From contig NC_053123.1 in NCBI RefSeq assembly GCF_010015445.1, positions 5,546,148-5,610,147 of the forward strand: DNA of 64,000 nucleotides, read 5' to 3'. Made by a program: the position numbers and the translations under genes. Source of the DNA: Perca fluviatilis. Taxonomy: Eukaryota > Chordata > Actinopteri > Perciformes > Percidae. Positions 1 through 12,664 of this stretch are shown one piece after another (position 1 is the first letter of the stretch; every line of letters starts with the position of its first letter). The notes under the pieces were generated by a model, which saw nothing but the letters and a program-made list of their open reading frames with translations, was not told the DNA's origin and did not search any database.

Positions 1-872
1 GGATGTTGGATCATTAAAATGAAAATCGTTTTAAATGGGAACATCATTGTTTTAACCCCAGCTCTAATAAGGAGACTTTGCTGCAGACAGAGTTTGATGT
101 CTGAACACGTAAGAGACATGAGATGGTTTTTTGAAAGGCAGGTGTCGACATGAGCCACTGCACACAGTCAGAGGCAGTACTGCAAACACAGGATTAAAGG
201 ATCACGGTCTTAATATTTATTTACTACAGCATTTCAATCAAGAACTCAGTTTTGTGTAGGGCGCCAGGATGAATACAACCTTTAACCAAACCATACTGTA
301 CCATTAAAACCCCAGCCGACACATCGGCACGGCCAATGTTATTGGCCAGTTTAAGCTTGGCTTCGATATATTACAGGTATCCGCCTACATTTAAAACTGT
401 AGTACATTAAATGCCAAAGATATGTTTTGGGTAATTTTGAAACCAATTCACCATTAGAAAGTATGTCCACCAGATAGCCATGTTTATTTTTTACTGTGTT
501 AGACAATGTTAAAAAGTGGCGCTGCTACACCACACAGTAACATACATATTTAATGAGTGAGGCGAGTGTTTAAACTGTGATCGAGGAACAACAGAGACAA
601 CAACATGGAGAAGGTGTCAATGCTGAAGTTAGTTTGATAATCACCAGTTGTTTTACCCAGTATCTGCATTGAGTTGAGGTTAGATTATAGTTTGTCTTGA
701 CCAGCTAACCGATTTCGCTGGTCATGCTCTGTTTATCAGCACGATGATGTACGCTACCTCCAGATTAAACTAATGTTTGCATACTGCATCATCGACATTT
801 TCACAAAGTGTTTCTTTTTATTGGATTTTGGCGTTTCTCTAATCTCCTCTGTAATGTTTCCTGCTTTTACAG
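1..872. other. intronic sequence upstream of tensin exon
   Basis: No coding exon is recognised here. The stretch ends in a pyrimidine-rich tract and an AG acceptor just before the exon at 873. The next upstream coding exon of the tensin gene should end in phase 2, and none with matching protein content is visible, so it probably lies left of the window. Confidence 0.5.
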
Positions 873-1939
873 GCTTTTCTTCCGACGCCACTATCCGACC
901 AACACTGTCACGTTCTGTGATACTGATCCTCAGGACAGAAAGTGAGTACAGAGACATGAAAATGATTTCTTAAAATTCCAATAGTGGTTTGTCTTAGGCT
1001 GCTCAGATGCAAAATTACTGTTGAGTTCCAAGATGAAAAAGAAAATCAGAAGAAGGTCCAAATTCTTAACAGCTTTGTCCACTGTTTGTATTATTATTTC
1101 CACTATTATTGATTGTGTGAGTCCTGCCTTTTACTCATTTGATGCAGTTAACTTCTCAGAAAACTTACCGGCAAGTCCACCATTCATCAGTATGCAGCTG
1201 TCTTAAAATGTTAACACTTCTTTAAATCTTTACAGGTGGAACAAGCCTGAGGGAGGCACAGCCAAGTAAGTTAACGTCTGTGGGTTACAGTGCTATTGAT
1301 CTGATGTTTCTACACAACAAAGGGGAAGGGGCATTCATCAGTGAATCATATTTAACTAACTAGAGGACCGTACCACGGTTTTCTACAGCTAAAATTGAAA
1401 TTGCCTCTTTGGGCAATTTATCACCACAAACTGACCGCTGCAGCAGAGGAAGAGAACTACTTCATCTGACACACACAATATTATTTAAGTAGCCAGTAAT
1501 GACAAGATAGGCTGTTTTATATAATCACGTTCGATTTTTTCCAAATGCAAATCACATATTCTGCAACTGTGCTGATCTGGAGTCTTAGTTAATAGTTAGC
1601 TGTTAATTTGTGACATTCTTTTTAAATATCCCCCAGTATCTTAAAAAAAAAAAAAAGTATGACCTGGTCAGACTAGGTGTCTTATTTTCAAACTGAAAAC
1701 TGAAAAATGTATCTGTTTAAATAAATATTTCATAGTAATAATTTTAGTTAAGTTCTCATATTGTAAAAAGTGAGATTTCCACGTCATATTTTTAATTATA
1801 AAGCAGGTCGAGGTGCTTTATAAATACTGTGAAAGTATCAAAACTCTCAATCCACAGAGAAATGCACACAGCCTGTAGTCAGAAACTGTGCCTTTAAACA
1901 AGCTGTCAGGACTTCTGTACGGTTGTGATGTCACAACTC

Positions 1940-2004
<65 letters not shown>

Positions 2005-2614
2005 GAAAGTGCTGCTACAGTGCCGTTACAGTCTTTCCCCGACTGCAATGACGATGCAGAGACTTAGAGAGCAAAGCTGTGGATGACCCAGAAACGCTGA
2101 CCAATCAGAGCAGACTGGGCTTTATCGGGAGGGGGGGCTTAAAGAGACAGACGCTAAAACAGAGCGTTTCAGACCGGGGGTGAATACAGGTTTATGCGGA
2201 CGGATGGTATGAGAAAAAGAATGTTTTTTTTTTTTAAACATTAAAGCATGTAAACATGTTCTAGTAGAAACCTAAAATACAAGTATGAACCTGAAAATGA
2301 GCATGATATGGGACCTTTAATGGCAAAAAAAGCTAATGGGAAACAAGCTAAGTAGAGTCTAGAACTCTCTTCTATATAAATTCGGTTGTCTATCGATATG
2401 GCTTCCGTTGTAGACCCAGCCCAGTGCTTATGCACGGCAGCCTTTACGAATACCTCTCCAACGTTGTCTTTCCAGGCTGTTTGGGTTTGTGGCGCGTAAG
2501 CAGGGAAGCACAACGGACAACGTCAGCCACCTCTTCGCCGAGATCGACCCTGAGCAGCCCGCCAACGCCATCGTCAACTTCGTCTCCAAGATGATCGCCT
2601 CGCAGAAACGATGA
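873..2614 (+). CDS. Tensin-family protein, last three coding exons (PTB domain C-terminus)
   Basis: Three exons join in frame with GT-AG introns: 873-941, 1236-1265 and 2476-2614, with a TGA stop at 2612-2614. The encoded peptide contains [20 protein letters not shown], then [10 protein letters not shown], then [15 protein letters not shown] and a C-terminus ending [14 protein letters not shown]. This pattern is the end of the tensin phosphotyrosine-binding domain. Tensins are focal-adhesion adaptors that link integrin tails to actin through the PTB domain and bind phosphotyrosine through SH2. Phases agree at both junctions: exon 1 ends two bases into a Lys codon and exon 2 ends two bases into another. 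The rest of the gene lies left of the window. The ending SQKR looks closer to tensin-1 than tensin-3, but I cannot assign the paralogue, so no symbol is given. Confidence 0.9.
1755..2321. mobile_element. MITE-like repeat in the last tensin intron
   Basis: The right end reads ATGATATGGGACCTTTAA, and the left end near CATATTGTAAAAAGTGAG resembles a degenerate inverted counterpart. The same terminal phrase (GGACCTTTTAA) ends the element at 50086-50681, so the two appear related. A TA microsatellite sits in the middle. The left boundary is approximate. Confidence 0.45.
1942..2002. repeat. (TA)n microsatellite
   Basis: This is an uninterrupted TA dinucleotide run of about 60 bp inside the intronic repeat. 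Apparent poly-Tyr/Ile peptides across it are artefacts. Confidence 0.95.
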
Positions 2615-2808
2615 GAGCTGTCCGCAAAACCCTGGCACTTTTTTTTTTTTTTTTATAAATGCCTTTGGTTATTTTCTTTCCTTTTAACCACGGAGACTCA
2701 CTTTCTGTTTTGGACAATTAAGCATTTGGTTTTACGCGTCACCTTATTTTTCCCGCTCTTTTACATTTATGTATGACTGTGTGTTTGTGTACGCAAGAGA
2801 ACAAAACG

Positions 2809-2810
<2 letters not shown>

Positions 2811-2858
<48 letters not shown>
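2811..2858. repeat. (GT)n microsatellite
   Basis: This is a perfect GT run of nearly 50 bp in the tensin 3' UTR. Confidence 0.95.
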
Positions 2859-2859
<1 letters not shown>

Positions 2860-4804
2860 TGTGTGCGTGCGTGCATGTGTAGCTTTCATGCATGTGCTTT
2901 TCTTCTCGGACGGACTCCAGAATGGACCAGAGGAAGTGCAGGATGGGGCGTGGCTGTGTGTGACAGTGGGACGGGAGGCGATTGGGATCTCCCCGGCAGG
3001 GTAACAACTAACACGTGAACGGGAGGAGGGAATGACATTGTGTGTGCAAATGTTAATTTTATTTTTAGCAATTGTTTCATTTTTTATTTTTTTAAGAGAA
3101 GAAGTCAAGTTGTGTGATGTAAAGGTGGATTGTAAATCTATCAGGCTTTTTGACAGGTCAACCAAAGATTAAAAAAAAAACAAAAAGAAAAGTAGTCAGG
3201 GTGTGTATAGTGTGCCACTGTCGGAGCGTCGCAAGTATTCTTTTGTAAAACAAAAATATGGCTGCTTGATCAAAAACAATGCTGAACTGTTTCTTTCTGT
3301 ATGTACTGATACTGTAGGTCAATTCTGCGCCGTCGCCATCTTGCGAACAATGTTTTCGGACATTTTTCCGCAGCTGGTGAGGTCTGTGTAAATATTCTAG
3401 ACTGCTTTAGGAGTAGGACTGTTCTAGATGACATTTGGTGCCTGACTTATTTTGTAATGCAGAGCTTTGTAAGAAAAAGAAGAGCATAAGAACTCTTCCA
3501 GGCTGTCTGAAATATACAAATAGCCAAAGTAGGAAATATGGTTGTTCTCCAAAATGTCCGCACGTCCTTCCTGTTCGATGTAGTGGTGTCGCTAAGGACG
3601 CAACAGATGTTGTTCCTCTGAGGCGTAGCTAGAGTCGGACAGCATCAGCTACTTTCTTGCGCGTCTACGATATCTGAGTGAACATAAAAAAAATTTTTTT
3701 TTAAAAGCTTCAGAGAGAAACCCACTGAATCATCGCAGCCACACAAAGATATTTTGGGTCAGACAGGAAAAGGAGAGGATTAGCTTCCTATCTGCCATCA
3801 TCCTCTGTTCAGTCCACGCTGCCCTATTTCACTCATTACTGAAGGACATCCGTTTGTTTTGGGAGGACCTCCGTTACAGAAACGTTTTGTTCCGCTATAC
3901 TGCTCTTCAAGTTTCCGTCGATAGAAAAAAATAAAAATAAGCTCTTCGCGTCAGCCGGCCAAAACTGTTAACACTCACGCCCTACCCAAAAGTAAGCTAT
4001 ATACATATAAATATACATATAAAGATATATATTAAAAAAAAAAAAAATTCCAAACCGTGACTTAAGATATTTATTTTTTTTTGCTTTGTTGCTCTGTTAT
4101 CTGTGTATTATAAAGTATACATCAAGATTTACTAAAAGTGAGAAGAAAAGATAGCTTTTTATTTTGGCTAAAGTGCATTGACATATATAAGATGTAAAGT
4201 GTGTGCATTTTAAACTGTTTTTTTGAATGTTTATTTTTCACAGCATTACTGCCTTTTTGTTAACATTCTTGTTTTCTTGGGGAGGCTTTGTTTGTTTGTT
4301 TGTTTTTAAAGATGGGGGGGGGGGGGCATATTGTGTATGAAAGATGGGTGTCCAAATTGGAGTTATCCTAAAGTGATGCCAACGCAATTGTTGCATTAAC
4401 TTAAACCTGCCTAGAAAACACATGTTGTCCAAGTTTAGCACTTAAAATGTTGAAGTATTATCGGTGTGTTTCTACTTGTCAAAAAAACAGAGGAGGTATG
4501 GACGGTGACGTCATCATCGTTGCATGTGTGGAGGCAGACTTGCTACTTCCTGTCATCCCACAGCGCCACAGCTTGTTCATGGAAAACCAGTCAGCTCAGT
4601 CAGCTGCTGCTGCCCTCATGTGGTGTGGACCGAGCATTACAAAAGGAACCACTTTTATTCTAACAGTGTTTTAGCTGTGATTGTGGCCCGTCAAAAGGGT
4701 ATTTGTTGGAGTAAAGTATCCTGGTCGCTGAAAAAAAATAATTTAATTTTGATGTTGATTCATGTGCTAATCTTTCTTAGCAAATTAGTTTTTCTTTTGG
4801 CATT

Positions 4805-5393
4805 TTAACCCTTGTGTTGTCTTCCCGTTGACCATGATCTTGTTGTCCTTCCTTTGTTATGCTTTTTTTTTTAAATTCATGGTCAATAAACCTAATTTAT
4901 ATGAAATTAAACCTAATTTTTTAGTTTAAAAAAAAGCAAGTTCATTAATTATTGACGAATAGTTCAGATCAGAGGATGCTGTGTGAATCACGAACTGGTA
5001 AATGTTAAAGTTTAGTCACAATACTGTTTTGAAACCATTTAAATATTTTTTTTACAACACCCAAAGTTCAATTGAAGTAATCATTCATTTATTTTTTATT
5101 TTGTTGGGCATTTTCGGCCTTTATTTCGACAGGACAGCAGAAGACATGAGAGGGGGGATGACATGCAGCAAAGGGCCGCAGGTCAGAGTCGACCCCCGGC
5201 CCGCTGCTTCAAGGAGTAAACCTCCATATATGGGCGCCTGCTCTACCAACTGAGCTAACCGGGCGCCCGGTAATCATCCATTTTAACTGAAAAGAATGTT
5301 GTATATCCATACAACGTGCAGCCATGTTATTTTTCGGGGCAATTTGGTTGAAAGAAACCCATATTTCTCACCCGAGGACAACACAAAGGTTAA
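4805..5393. mobile_element. TTAA-flanked MITE (piggyBac-like ends)
   Basis: The left end is TTAA followed by CCCTTGTGTTGTC, and the right end is GACAACACAAAGG followed by TTAA. These are inverted termini with a TTAA target duplication, as in piggyBac-type elements. No transposase is present, so it is non-autonomous. A SINE has inserted inside it. Confidence 0.75.
5091..5269 (-). mobile_element. tRNA-derived SINE
   Basis: On the minus strand it begins with a tRNA-like head containing GTTAGCTCAGTTGGTAGAGC (polymerase III A box), continues with a B-box-like region, and ends in an A-rich tail after AAATAAAGGCCGAAAA. It is bounded by a 14-bp near-identical target duplication, at 5077-5090 and 5270-5283 with one mismatch (GTAATCAT[T/C]CATTT). 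This length is typical of LINE-mediated insertion. Confidence 0.85.
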
Positions 5394-6015
5394 ATGAAAG
5401 GATTGAGTACAGCAGTCGAGATTACGACTCCCTCCTTTATGCCTGATGCTCTAGGATTAGTCGGCAGCATGTAGCTAATCAAATAAGGGTTAGTTTGGGA
5501 GCCTACACTCTGACTCAAAGTTAAAAAAAGAAAGAAAAGAAAAGTTTATATCTGACTAGAATGTTCCATTATTTATTAGCAAGAGCCTGCATGCTCGAGT
5601 CGAGTTGTTACCTTTCCACTGCTGACTGTAATCTGTACACCGTAGCCTCGAGTCTTACTCAAGCCAGCCAGAGATGCCCATAGATAGTTATCATCAGGTT
5701 TTCATTTCCACGTGGCGACCGTGTCTTGACTCGGCTTACGAGACAGAAGAATCTGTATTTTTTGCCTACAAAATGCTCGTTGAGAAAAGAGGAAGGTCCT
5801 CTTCTTCAAACTGAATGTTTGCCATTTGTTTGCCAAGATGGAAACTTCAGTGGCATGTGCCCACTTTGACAGATCAGTCTGGACTGTAGAATGTGTGTGA
5901 ATGAGCTACTATGCCTGTACAGAGCGTTTGTCATATTTTCGGTTTGCTACATTGTATGGCTTTTACTATTTCTGATGAAAAAGAATACACATTAAAAAAG
6001 CAGTACAAATCAAAA

Positions 6016-7304
6016 CGGGTGTAAAGTTTGTCTTTTTGTCTTTGTCTTTCTGTTACGCCAACTCAGGGGGAATTTAGAGGGTTCAGGTGAGTTCTTAGTG
6101 TGAAAAACTCCATCGCTACCTTGTTAGCCGGTTCCTGGATGGGCGTGTATGTCTGAAGCGCCGTGAAGCAATTTGTTACATCGCAAGACCTGGTATCAGA
6201 CGATACTTCCTGCTGCTGAAGTTGCAAGGGTGGGTTTTCCGCTCACAGGCGCTAGGGGGAAACGAGACAACCACCATTCAACCCGAAAAAGTTATATAAC
6301 CATTCCAATGACTCCGAAGCTGTTCGGTTAAGGTAAATTAAGCTAAAAAAAAAAATAGTTCCCCACAAACTTTGTGGTGTGTGAGTCATTATTTCTTCTT
6401 CAGAGTTTGATCATTGGCACATATGTGCTATAGGTCCATGAAATGTACTGGAATGTGGAAATGCATTTAAGCACTTTTTGACAACATTGATGAAGAAAAA
6501 GATCCTATAAACTCCTATGTAAAGAAACTAACACAGTATGTGTAACATCTGCAGTTTGCATGTTTTAATTATTCATTATTTGGTTGTAGAAGTAACCATG
6601 GTTTCAGGCTTCAGGGGGATGAGCGACGACTTTGTTCCAGCCATACTTTGTGAGTTACGGTAGAATAGTAACAAATGGCTTTTCTATTAAAATACTCGGT
6701 CTAGCTTCAACTACCGGGATGGTTGGTGGTGCAATCTCATGACATCACTGCATAAAGCTATAAAAGTTTGAAACTGTTGTAATAAAGTTTTATGGATAGC
6801 AATGTTCTGTGCCCTTACCAGCTTAATAAAAGTATTAAAAAAATAAATAAAAAATGCAGACATTTGAAATAAACAGGCTGCTGGAATGTGACACTTAAGT
6901 TTTCTTTGAGAATTGTCATTCATTTTTATTTCAGTGATGTAATGAGGTTGCTTTTCCTCCTGGGCTTGAGGACTCCAAACTTATAAAATGAAAGGACATA
7001 GAAAGCGTGAGAATGTTAAGTGATGGTGATGTTTTTAAAGAAACTCTGTAATATCTCACTAGACGAAAAGGAAGTGTAGTCCGTGAGGCTGCGGAATGAG
7101 ATGTCAGGACAACACACAAGTAGTCCTCATTCCACAGAGTGTGAGCTGAACGTCTCTGATGCTGTGAAGAAATGGAAATACAAAAAGCTACTGCACAATT
7201 AAAGAGTGAGAATCACATTTTTGGGGGGTAAAAAAAAACATAGGATCAACAGAAATGCAGCACCAAATTCGTATTAGGCAGAGAATTGGACTGAAATGCA
7301 AGAT
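6016..7304. other. Intergenic, nothing recognised
   Basis: There are no conserved coding motifs, no clear terminal repeats and no RNA genes. Short reading frames here lack recognisable features. Confidence 0.5.
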
Positions 7305-7785
7305 ATGTAAGTCTGGACCAAAGTAGTCTCGCATTGCCAGACCTTCCTCCACAGTGCTGCGGAGGAGGGTCTGGCTGGTCCACACAGCATTCTGGGATGG
7401 GAGAAAAACGTGCTCTGGTTTATTGGCATTTCTTTAAACCAATCACAATCGTCCTGGAGCGGTGCTAAGTGCCGGACAGAGCCACGGCGCCGCTGCAAAA
7501 CAGCCTCGGGAAGGAACTTGTTTTGGTGGAAAGTGTGTACGTTCAAAAGTAGTTTTAGGCGTGCAACAGAAAACTCAGATTGGACAGATAGTCTAGCTAG
7601 CTGTCTGGATTTACCCTGCAGAGATCTGAGGAGCAGTTAACCATAGTCCTCAGAAATCCACCGGAGTTTAGAACACCAACACAAAGAAACCGGAGGGTAA
7701 CGGACATCCAGCCTAAGTGAGGGACATCCGCTGGAATTTCCAGCTGCTTCCAGTTGCAGAGTTTGCTGGTGCTAGGCTAGCGCAA
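7305..7785. repeat. Probable interspersed repeat (non-coding)
   Basis: The sequence contains a local inverted repeat around 7330-7375 (TCTGGACCAAAGTAGTC and CCAGACC...GGTCTGG). It has the look of a common teleost dispersed repeat. No target duplication was found and the class is unknown. Confidence 0.35.
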
Positions 7786-8252
7786 GTCAACAGTATCTGC
7801 TAGCCTGCCACTAAAAAGCCAGATGTCTGTGTTGATAGAATAATGTTAGGAATAAAACTACCCTTGCATCGCATTACAATAGTCCTACTTTGTTCCATGT
7901 AGTTGGTAGCATAGGCTACAGCAGCAGCAGAGTTATATTACCTAGGCTACCGAGGAAGCCGGTTTCCATGACAATCACCATCACGCAAGTTTCTTTACCT
8001 GCCGCTGCAATTTGCACGTAAACTGTCCGAGCTTACATGACTTTTCTGTCAGCAATTACCTAAAGTTAGCGGTTAGCCCAGCCAGGTATCTACCAAGAGT
8101 GTAGCTATACCGTTAGCTAACGTTGTCACTCTCCACAATGCATTGAACAGTGACATTATCGCCACTAAAGTTGTCAGTCTCAATCTAGGCTAGGCTAACG
8201 TTATGAAAGGGGCTAGCTTTATTAGCTAGAGTAGCCTACCGAAAGTTATTAC
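7786..8252. other. Intergenic, nothing recognised
   Basis: The stretch has many GCTAGC/GTTAGC words but no tandem periodicity and no gene. It would be the intron downstream of the THAP exon if that gene were real. Confidence 0.4.
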
Positions 8253-8539
8253 CTGTTCATCAGTAGCTGTTGGTGCATCTGGAAAGACGGATGGAACACC
8301 ATTCGTTGTCAGTGACATATGGTCCTTTAGATTGCGGGGTTTTTCAAAGTCGTCTGGTCTAAAATGATCACTACACATTCGCCGCTTGAGTAGAGTCTCC
8401 GCCTTGATGTCCAAGCCAGCAGCAAGAAGCCACAGTTGGTTCCTTTCTGGATCTCCCAATGGAAATTTGTGGCAACTTTGTGGTGCCCGTCAGTTTTTTG
8501 TTTTTTTTTACAATTTCTAAATGCACACTGAATCATCAT
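8253..8539 (-). pseudogene. THAP zinc-finger domain exon, frameshifted
   Basis: On the minus strand a start ATG at 8539 gives MMIQCAFRNCKKKQ, matching the N-terminal C-x4-C of a THAP DNA-binding domain. In a different frame the sequence continues FPLGDPERNQLWLLAAGL, then RRMCSDHFRPDDF (the C-x2-H zinc ligands) and GVPSVFPDAP, which matches the AVPTIF box. The two halves are in different frames, with the shift lying between about 8450 and 8500 close to an A-rich run. A GT donor follows at 8251-8252, so this looks like a first exon. THAP domains occur in host transcription factors and in P-element-like transposases. With no downstream exon recognised, it is either a decayed gene or transposon fragment, or a sequencing indel. 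Confidence 0.7.
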
Positions 8540-8926
8540 GTTGCCTAGTCCTTAGTTTCCAATCCAGTGCTTCAGACAGTAGCCTAGTGCTACCCATGCG
8601 AAGCTTTCCCTCCAAAACTTAAAAACGTATCTATACATAGCTTTCAGTTGTCAGCCTACCACTCCAAATGTAAAACATTTACAAATATGCAATAATGCAA
8701 TAACAATCAAACAAGTGCATGGGTATGTGTTTTTATTTATATTTACCATTCAATATCGCAATCGCTGCTGTCAGTCCCATAGTAGAACATGACAGCGCTG
8801 CGTGTGTTTGGAACTATAGCCTACAGGCTTACATGAACCACGTGACCACCCGGCTAGCGAGATCAAAGAGCAACAATTAATATCTCTATGGCTCTGGTGG
8901 CTCTGATCTACACCATAGCGGTTGCC

Positions 8927-9430
8927 GCTGTCACTACCCGATGTGAGTTGAGTGCAGATGTGAGTCGCGCGTGCTCAGATTTAAACGGTTTATGGCATAA
9001 CGCCAAGGGATCCGGATCCGGCTAGCGTTGTTTGCTAACGTTAGCTCAAAACGCCATTCAAGTGATAGCCTTTGTTGTGTTTGATTTCTAACTTGTAGCC
9101 AGCAGTGAACGACCTTAGTTATGTAGGTCCATTTGTATTGTATTGACATAGAAGTCTCTGGTTAGCAGGTTCTTGTAGGCTACTTCAGCCTCTAATCTAG
9201 AACTGACATCAGGGATCATGCTGTGAAAATGTGATGCCTTACGCTAAATAGTACATTACTGCTATGTAATGTACCTATCTCATTATTCTCTGGCTAATAA
9301 ATTACTGCTATGTACCTAATGTACCTATCTCATTATTCTGTGGCTAACAGCAAAACAGATCTGCGTGTAGTCGCAAAGTGACGCGTGCGCGACTCACATC
9401 TGCACTCGACTCACGTCCGGTAGTGACAGC
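8927..9430. mobile_element. MITE with about 45-bp terminal inverted repeats
   Basis: The left end is GCTGTCACTACCCGATGTG followed by AGTTGAGTGCAGATGTGAG. The right end is the inverted counterpart, finishing CACGTCCGGTAGTGACAGC. There are only a few mismatches over about 45 bp. There is no coding capacity. I found no convincing target duplication, so the superfamily is unresolved. Confidence 0.8.
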
Positions 9431-9764
9431 TAAACCTGTTCGAGTTGTGATTCACTCTGATCTTTAACCCAAGTCTTTAAATTGACTCACGAATCGCGAG
9501 TCTCTAGCATCATTAACCCGGTTCAGTTGAGTCCTACTACAATTAAATCTAAAATGATAACAGCGCTGCACACAAACCTCTTGCAACATTAGCTAGTACT
9601 AGTCCTAGCCATCTTAGCTGCCAAAAGCTGTATAACTTTCAATTTCGTAGGCAACAACAACTCCACAAGTCAACTAAAGCGACTCAGAGAGCAGAGAGAC
9701 AGTTCCCGACCCGCAGCCTCAAAGCCGGAAGCTCGCAGACCGTGGGATTCACTTGAGAACTCAC

Positions 9765-9838
9765 GTTGATGACTCGTGAGTTGTTGATGACTCGTGAGTT
9801 GTTGATGACTCGTGAGTTGTCAGTGATTCATGAGTTTT
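9765..9838. repeat. 18-bp tandem repeat, about 4 copies
   Basis: The unit TTGTTGATGACTCGTGAG repeats about four times, the last copy being diverged. Each unit contains the near-palindrome ACTCGTGAGT. Confidence 0.85.
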
Positions 9839-11150
9839 TGCTTGAGTCAGTCAATCGCGCGAATCAGCCAGCTGAGTGGATCTGATTCAGACGAGCGAGT
9901 GCTGCTTCTCCTCGAGCTCAGGGTAAAGCAAATCAACAACAAAAGCCATTCTTTCACTTCTGAAATAACATACAATGTTCTGCACGTAGCTAGCTAGGCC
10001 TGCTGCAGGTTTGGTGTATAAATGTAGTATATTAAAATGCAATTAACTTGAGGAGACAGTCTGAAACATTGCAAGCTCGCCAACAACTCATGAGTGTGAA
10101 AGACTTTATTATTCAAGTAGGCTACACATACACATTGAAAACATTAAATGCATACATGAAAAAGGGGCGCATGAAATTTACATTAAAGAGGTTGTAAGGC
10201 ATTGTAAATGTTCAGATTCCATATGGCTTTCTTATTTGTCCTTTTTTAAAGTTTCAAAATATAATTTCATGTAATTTTTAAATGACTTCGGTTTTCTTTC
10301 AGACCATTTACATTTATTGATATAACATTTTCCAAATAAAATTTAAATATTCTAAATGAAAACATGGCATTTATCCAAATCAAAAGCTTGCCTCAGATCT
10401 AGCATTCAATACTGACTCAAGTGACTCAACCCGGATCAATTTAGTGAGTGACTCAGATAACCCAAATCGAGTTTCCCACGCCTATTTTACTGCTGTAAAA
10501 TACCGAAGAAGAAGAAGAAAGTCAGAAAGACAGCCTCTGATTGGTCGACACACTCAGCCACTTAATTAAGGAAGTAACGATGGCAGGTGATACTCACCTG
10601 CTAACAGTAAACAGGATACCTAAATACCCGTTCAGTTGTGGATTTAATGTTGTGGAATGTTTGTGCACCGTCTCCGAAAGACACAGAAGTTCCAGGCTGG
10701 ATTACAAAGCTTCTGGAAGACCTAATTTAGATGTTAGCCTTCCTGCTAAACAAACAGAACGGCGCTAGCTCGAAGCCGTGCGTGGATGTGGACAATTACA
10801 ATTCACGTGATTTATGGATTTAATTCATTTTTGGATTCATCATTATGGATTCATTGTACAAAGACACTTCCAGGCTGGATGAAGAAACTTGTAAAAGGCC
10901 TACAAAAAAAGTAAGTGTCTACACTGTATTCATTTGGAGATTTTTAATATAATCTACAACTCGGCCTCAGCAGGGGGCTGATGAGATGACAGATGTAGCT
11001 AGCTAGCTAGCTAGGCGAATTAAAGTTGTAAATCCCATCAAAGCCCAAACAAGAAAAGTAACCACATTTCTAAATTTGAAGACTTTGACATTCTGGAGTT
11101 TGGAATGTGGTGTGTAACACCAACATTAAATCACAGGGAAATAGCTAGAT
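9839..11150. other. Intergenic, nothing recognised
   Basis: No gene or bounded element was recognised. A GCTA microsatellite of about five units occurs near 10996-11014. A reading frame at 10541-10768 has no family features. Confidence 0.4.
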
Positions 11151-11199
11151 ACTGGATTATAACGATACGTTCTGTTTCATGTGCGACCTATCGTGCTTC

Positions 11200-11600
11200 C
11201 TGTCCGAATACACATATTCAAAAAAAATTAAAAAGATGTATATCAAAATCAAGAAATCAAATCACGATTCAAGAAAAAAAAGATGTGTTTGTATAAATCG
11301 CAAAGGTGACTATAGTGCGATATCAAAATCGCACAATATTTGTTAAAGGCATTCTGATTGTGGTGCTGCAGACACGTCCCATCCTACAAATCCTATCTTA
11401 CAGACTAAATAAATAAAAAAAATCTTTGTTTGGGACAGATACTCGCAAAAATTATACTATAATCACTTAAATATAAAAAAAAAATGAAAATAAGTGATAC
11501 AAAAGGATCAGACCCTCCAATATATGAATCATATCGCAATTGCAATATCAGTCAAGATAATCACAATTCAATATTTCCCTCATATCGTGCAGCCCTAATC
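11200..11600. mobile_element. Degenerate hAT-type repeat remnant
   Basis: The stretch is rich in ATCGCAAT/CGATATCA words and ends CATATCGTGCAGCCCTAAT, the form of many fish hAT MITE termini (TAGGGCTGCACGATATG inverted). The left end is not clear. Confidence 0.4.
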
Positions 11601-11614
11601 AGTCGAAATGATTA

Positions 11615-11992
11615 TAGGCCCAGTAGTGTAGTCTAATGTATTGTAGTGGGTATACTGTACTGTATATAAATATATTAGCCTATATGGGCCAGAATCTGCC
11701 TTTGGTGGGGGGGACATATCATAGTGGGGGGTCTGGGTGCCCTCCCCAAGGGAAATTTTGAGCGTCAAAGACTTAATTTCCTGCATTCGGATACACTTTT
11801 ATGCACCAATTTACGGTGGCAATACCTTAGCCTATGCAAAGAAGAAAAACACGGATGAAAATTCAAAATATATTAAATATAATGGAAAGTATGTTGTCTT
11901 TGGGCATTTTTAAGTGGGTATATCGAAATCCTGGAGCTTTCTTAGTGGGTATACTGTGGTATACCTGCGTATCACGTAGACTACACCACTGA
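11615..11992. mobile_element. Non-autonomous DNA element with TAGTGTAGTCTA-type ends
   Basis: The left end reads AGTAGTGTAGTCTAATGTAT and the right end GTAGACTACACCACTGATT, forming short inverted termini. GTGGGTATACTGT also recurs near both ends. A further copy of one end lies at about 59440-59485. There is no coding content. Confidence 0.55.
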
Positions 11993-12664
11993 TTAGGCCT
12001 ACCCCTTCAGTTACTTTACACACACGTGGGGCCTCATCCTGTCTGCAACAATTCTGGGATGCACAATCAAAACTCAGGCCAATGTGTTTCTGCTTCGGGT
12101 AAATACATTCCTGATTTAAAATCAAGCACATAAGCAGGCATCTTGTTGAGCTTTAAAAATAGAATCGGTGAACTTAAAGGATTTAAGATTCAAGCAAGAA
12201 ACTGTCAGGGCGTCTACCACCCATCTCCAGACACTGCTCGATGCATCGTGTCCATGGTTCTATCACCATGCAAGTGTAAAGCATCATTTCTCTGTACTCT
12301 GAAACAATCCGGCGAAGAAATCCAGGCCGAGTGAAAGGTGTGGGACAAAGACATGTCATAAATTACACTCAGAAAAGCAGCAGTGGCCCACCTCTTTCAG
12401 TCCAATTTATAAAAGGAAAAATGTTTTATTACTTTTTTTTTTTTTATAAATTCAAGTTTTGAATGAATTCCAGAAAACATCTGTTGGTTTTATCACTGTT
12501 ATGTGGCCTGATACAGTAATATAGTAACACACTTTTTTTTTTTCTAACTGTATCCCCCCCGCCGTCTTTCTGTTGCTTTGTCAAGTGCCAACAACTAGCA
12601 ACAAGTCTGACCAATAATCACTTATAAAAAATGTCTATATACATATCTGTCCATATCTAAACAA

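Larger units (their letters stand above)
2615..6015 (+). other. Putative tensin 3' untranslated region
   Basis: No open reading frame of interest follows the stop codon. The sequence is AT-rich and has possible poly(A) signals at 3930-3935 (AATAAA) and 5991-5996 (ATTAAA). The second is followed by sequence resembling an mRNA 3' end, so I infer a UTR of up to about 3.4 kb. It is interrupted by a GT microsatellite and by a TTAA-flanked MITE at 4805-5393. The exact end cannot be fixed without transcripts. Confidence 0.5.

Noticed and set aside
2744..3165. Small frames rich in Thr-His or Val-Cys
   Set aside because: Translations of the GT microsatellite in the tensin 3' UTR.
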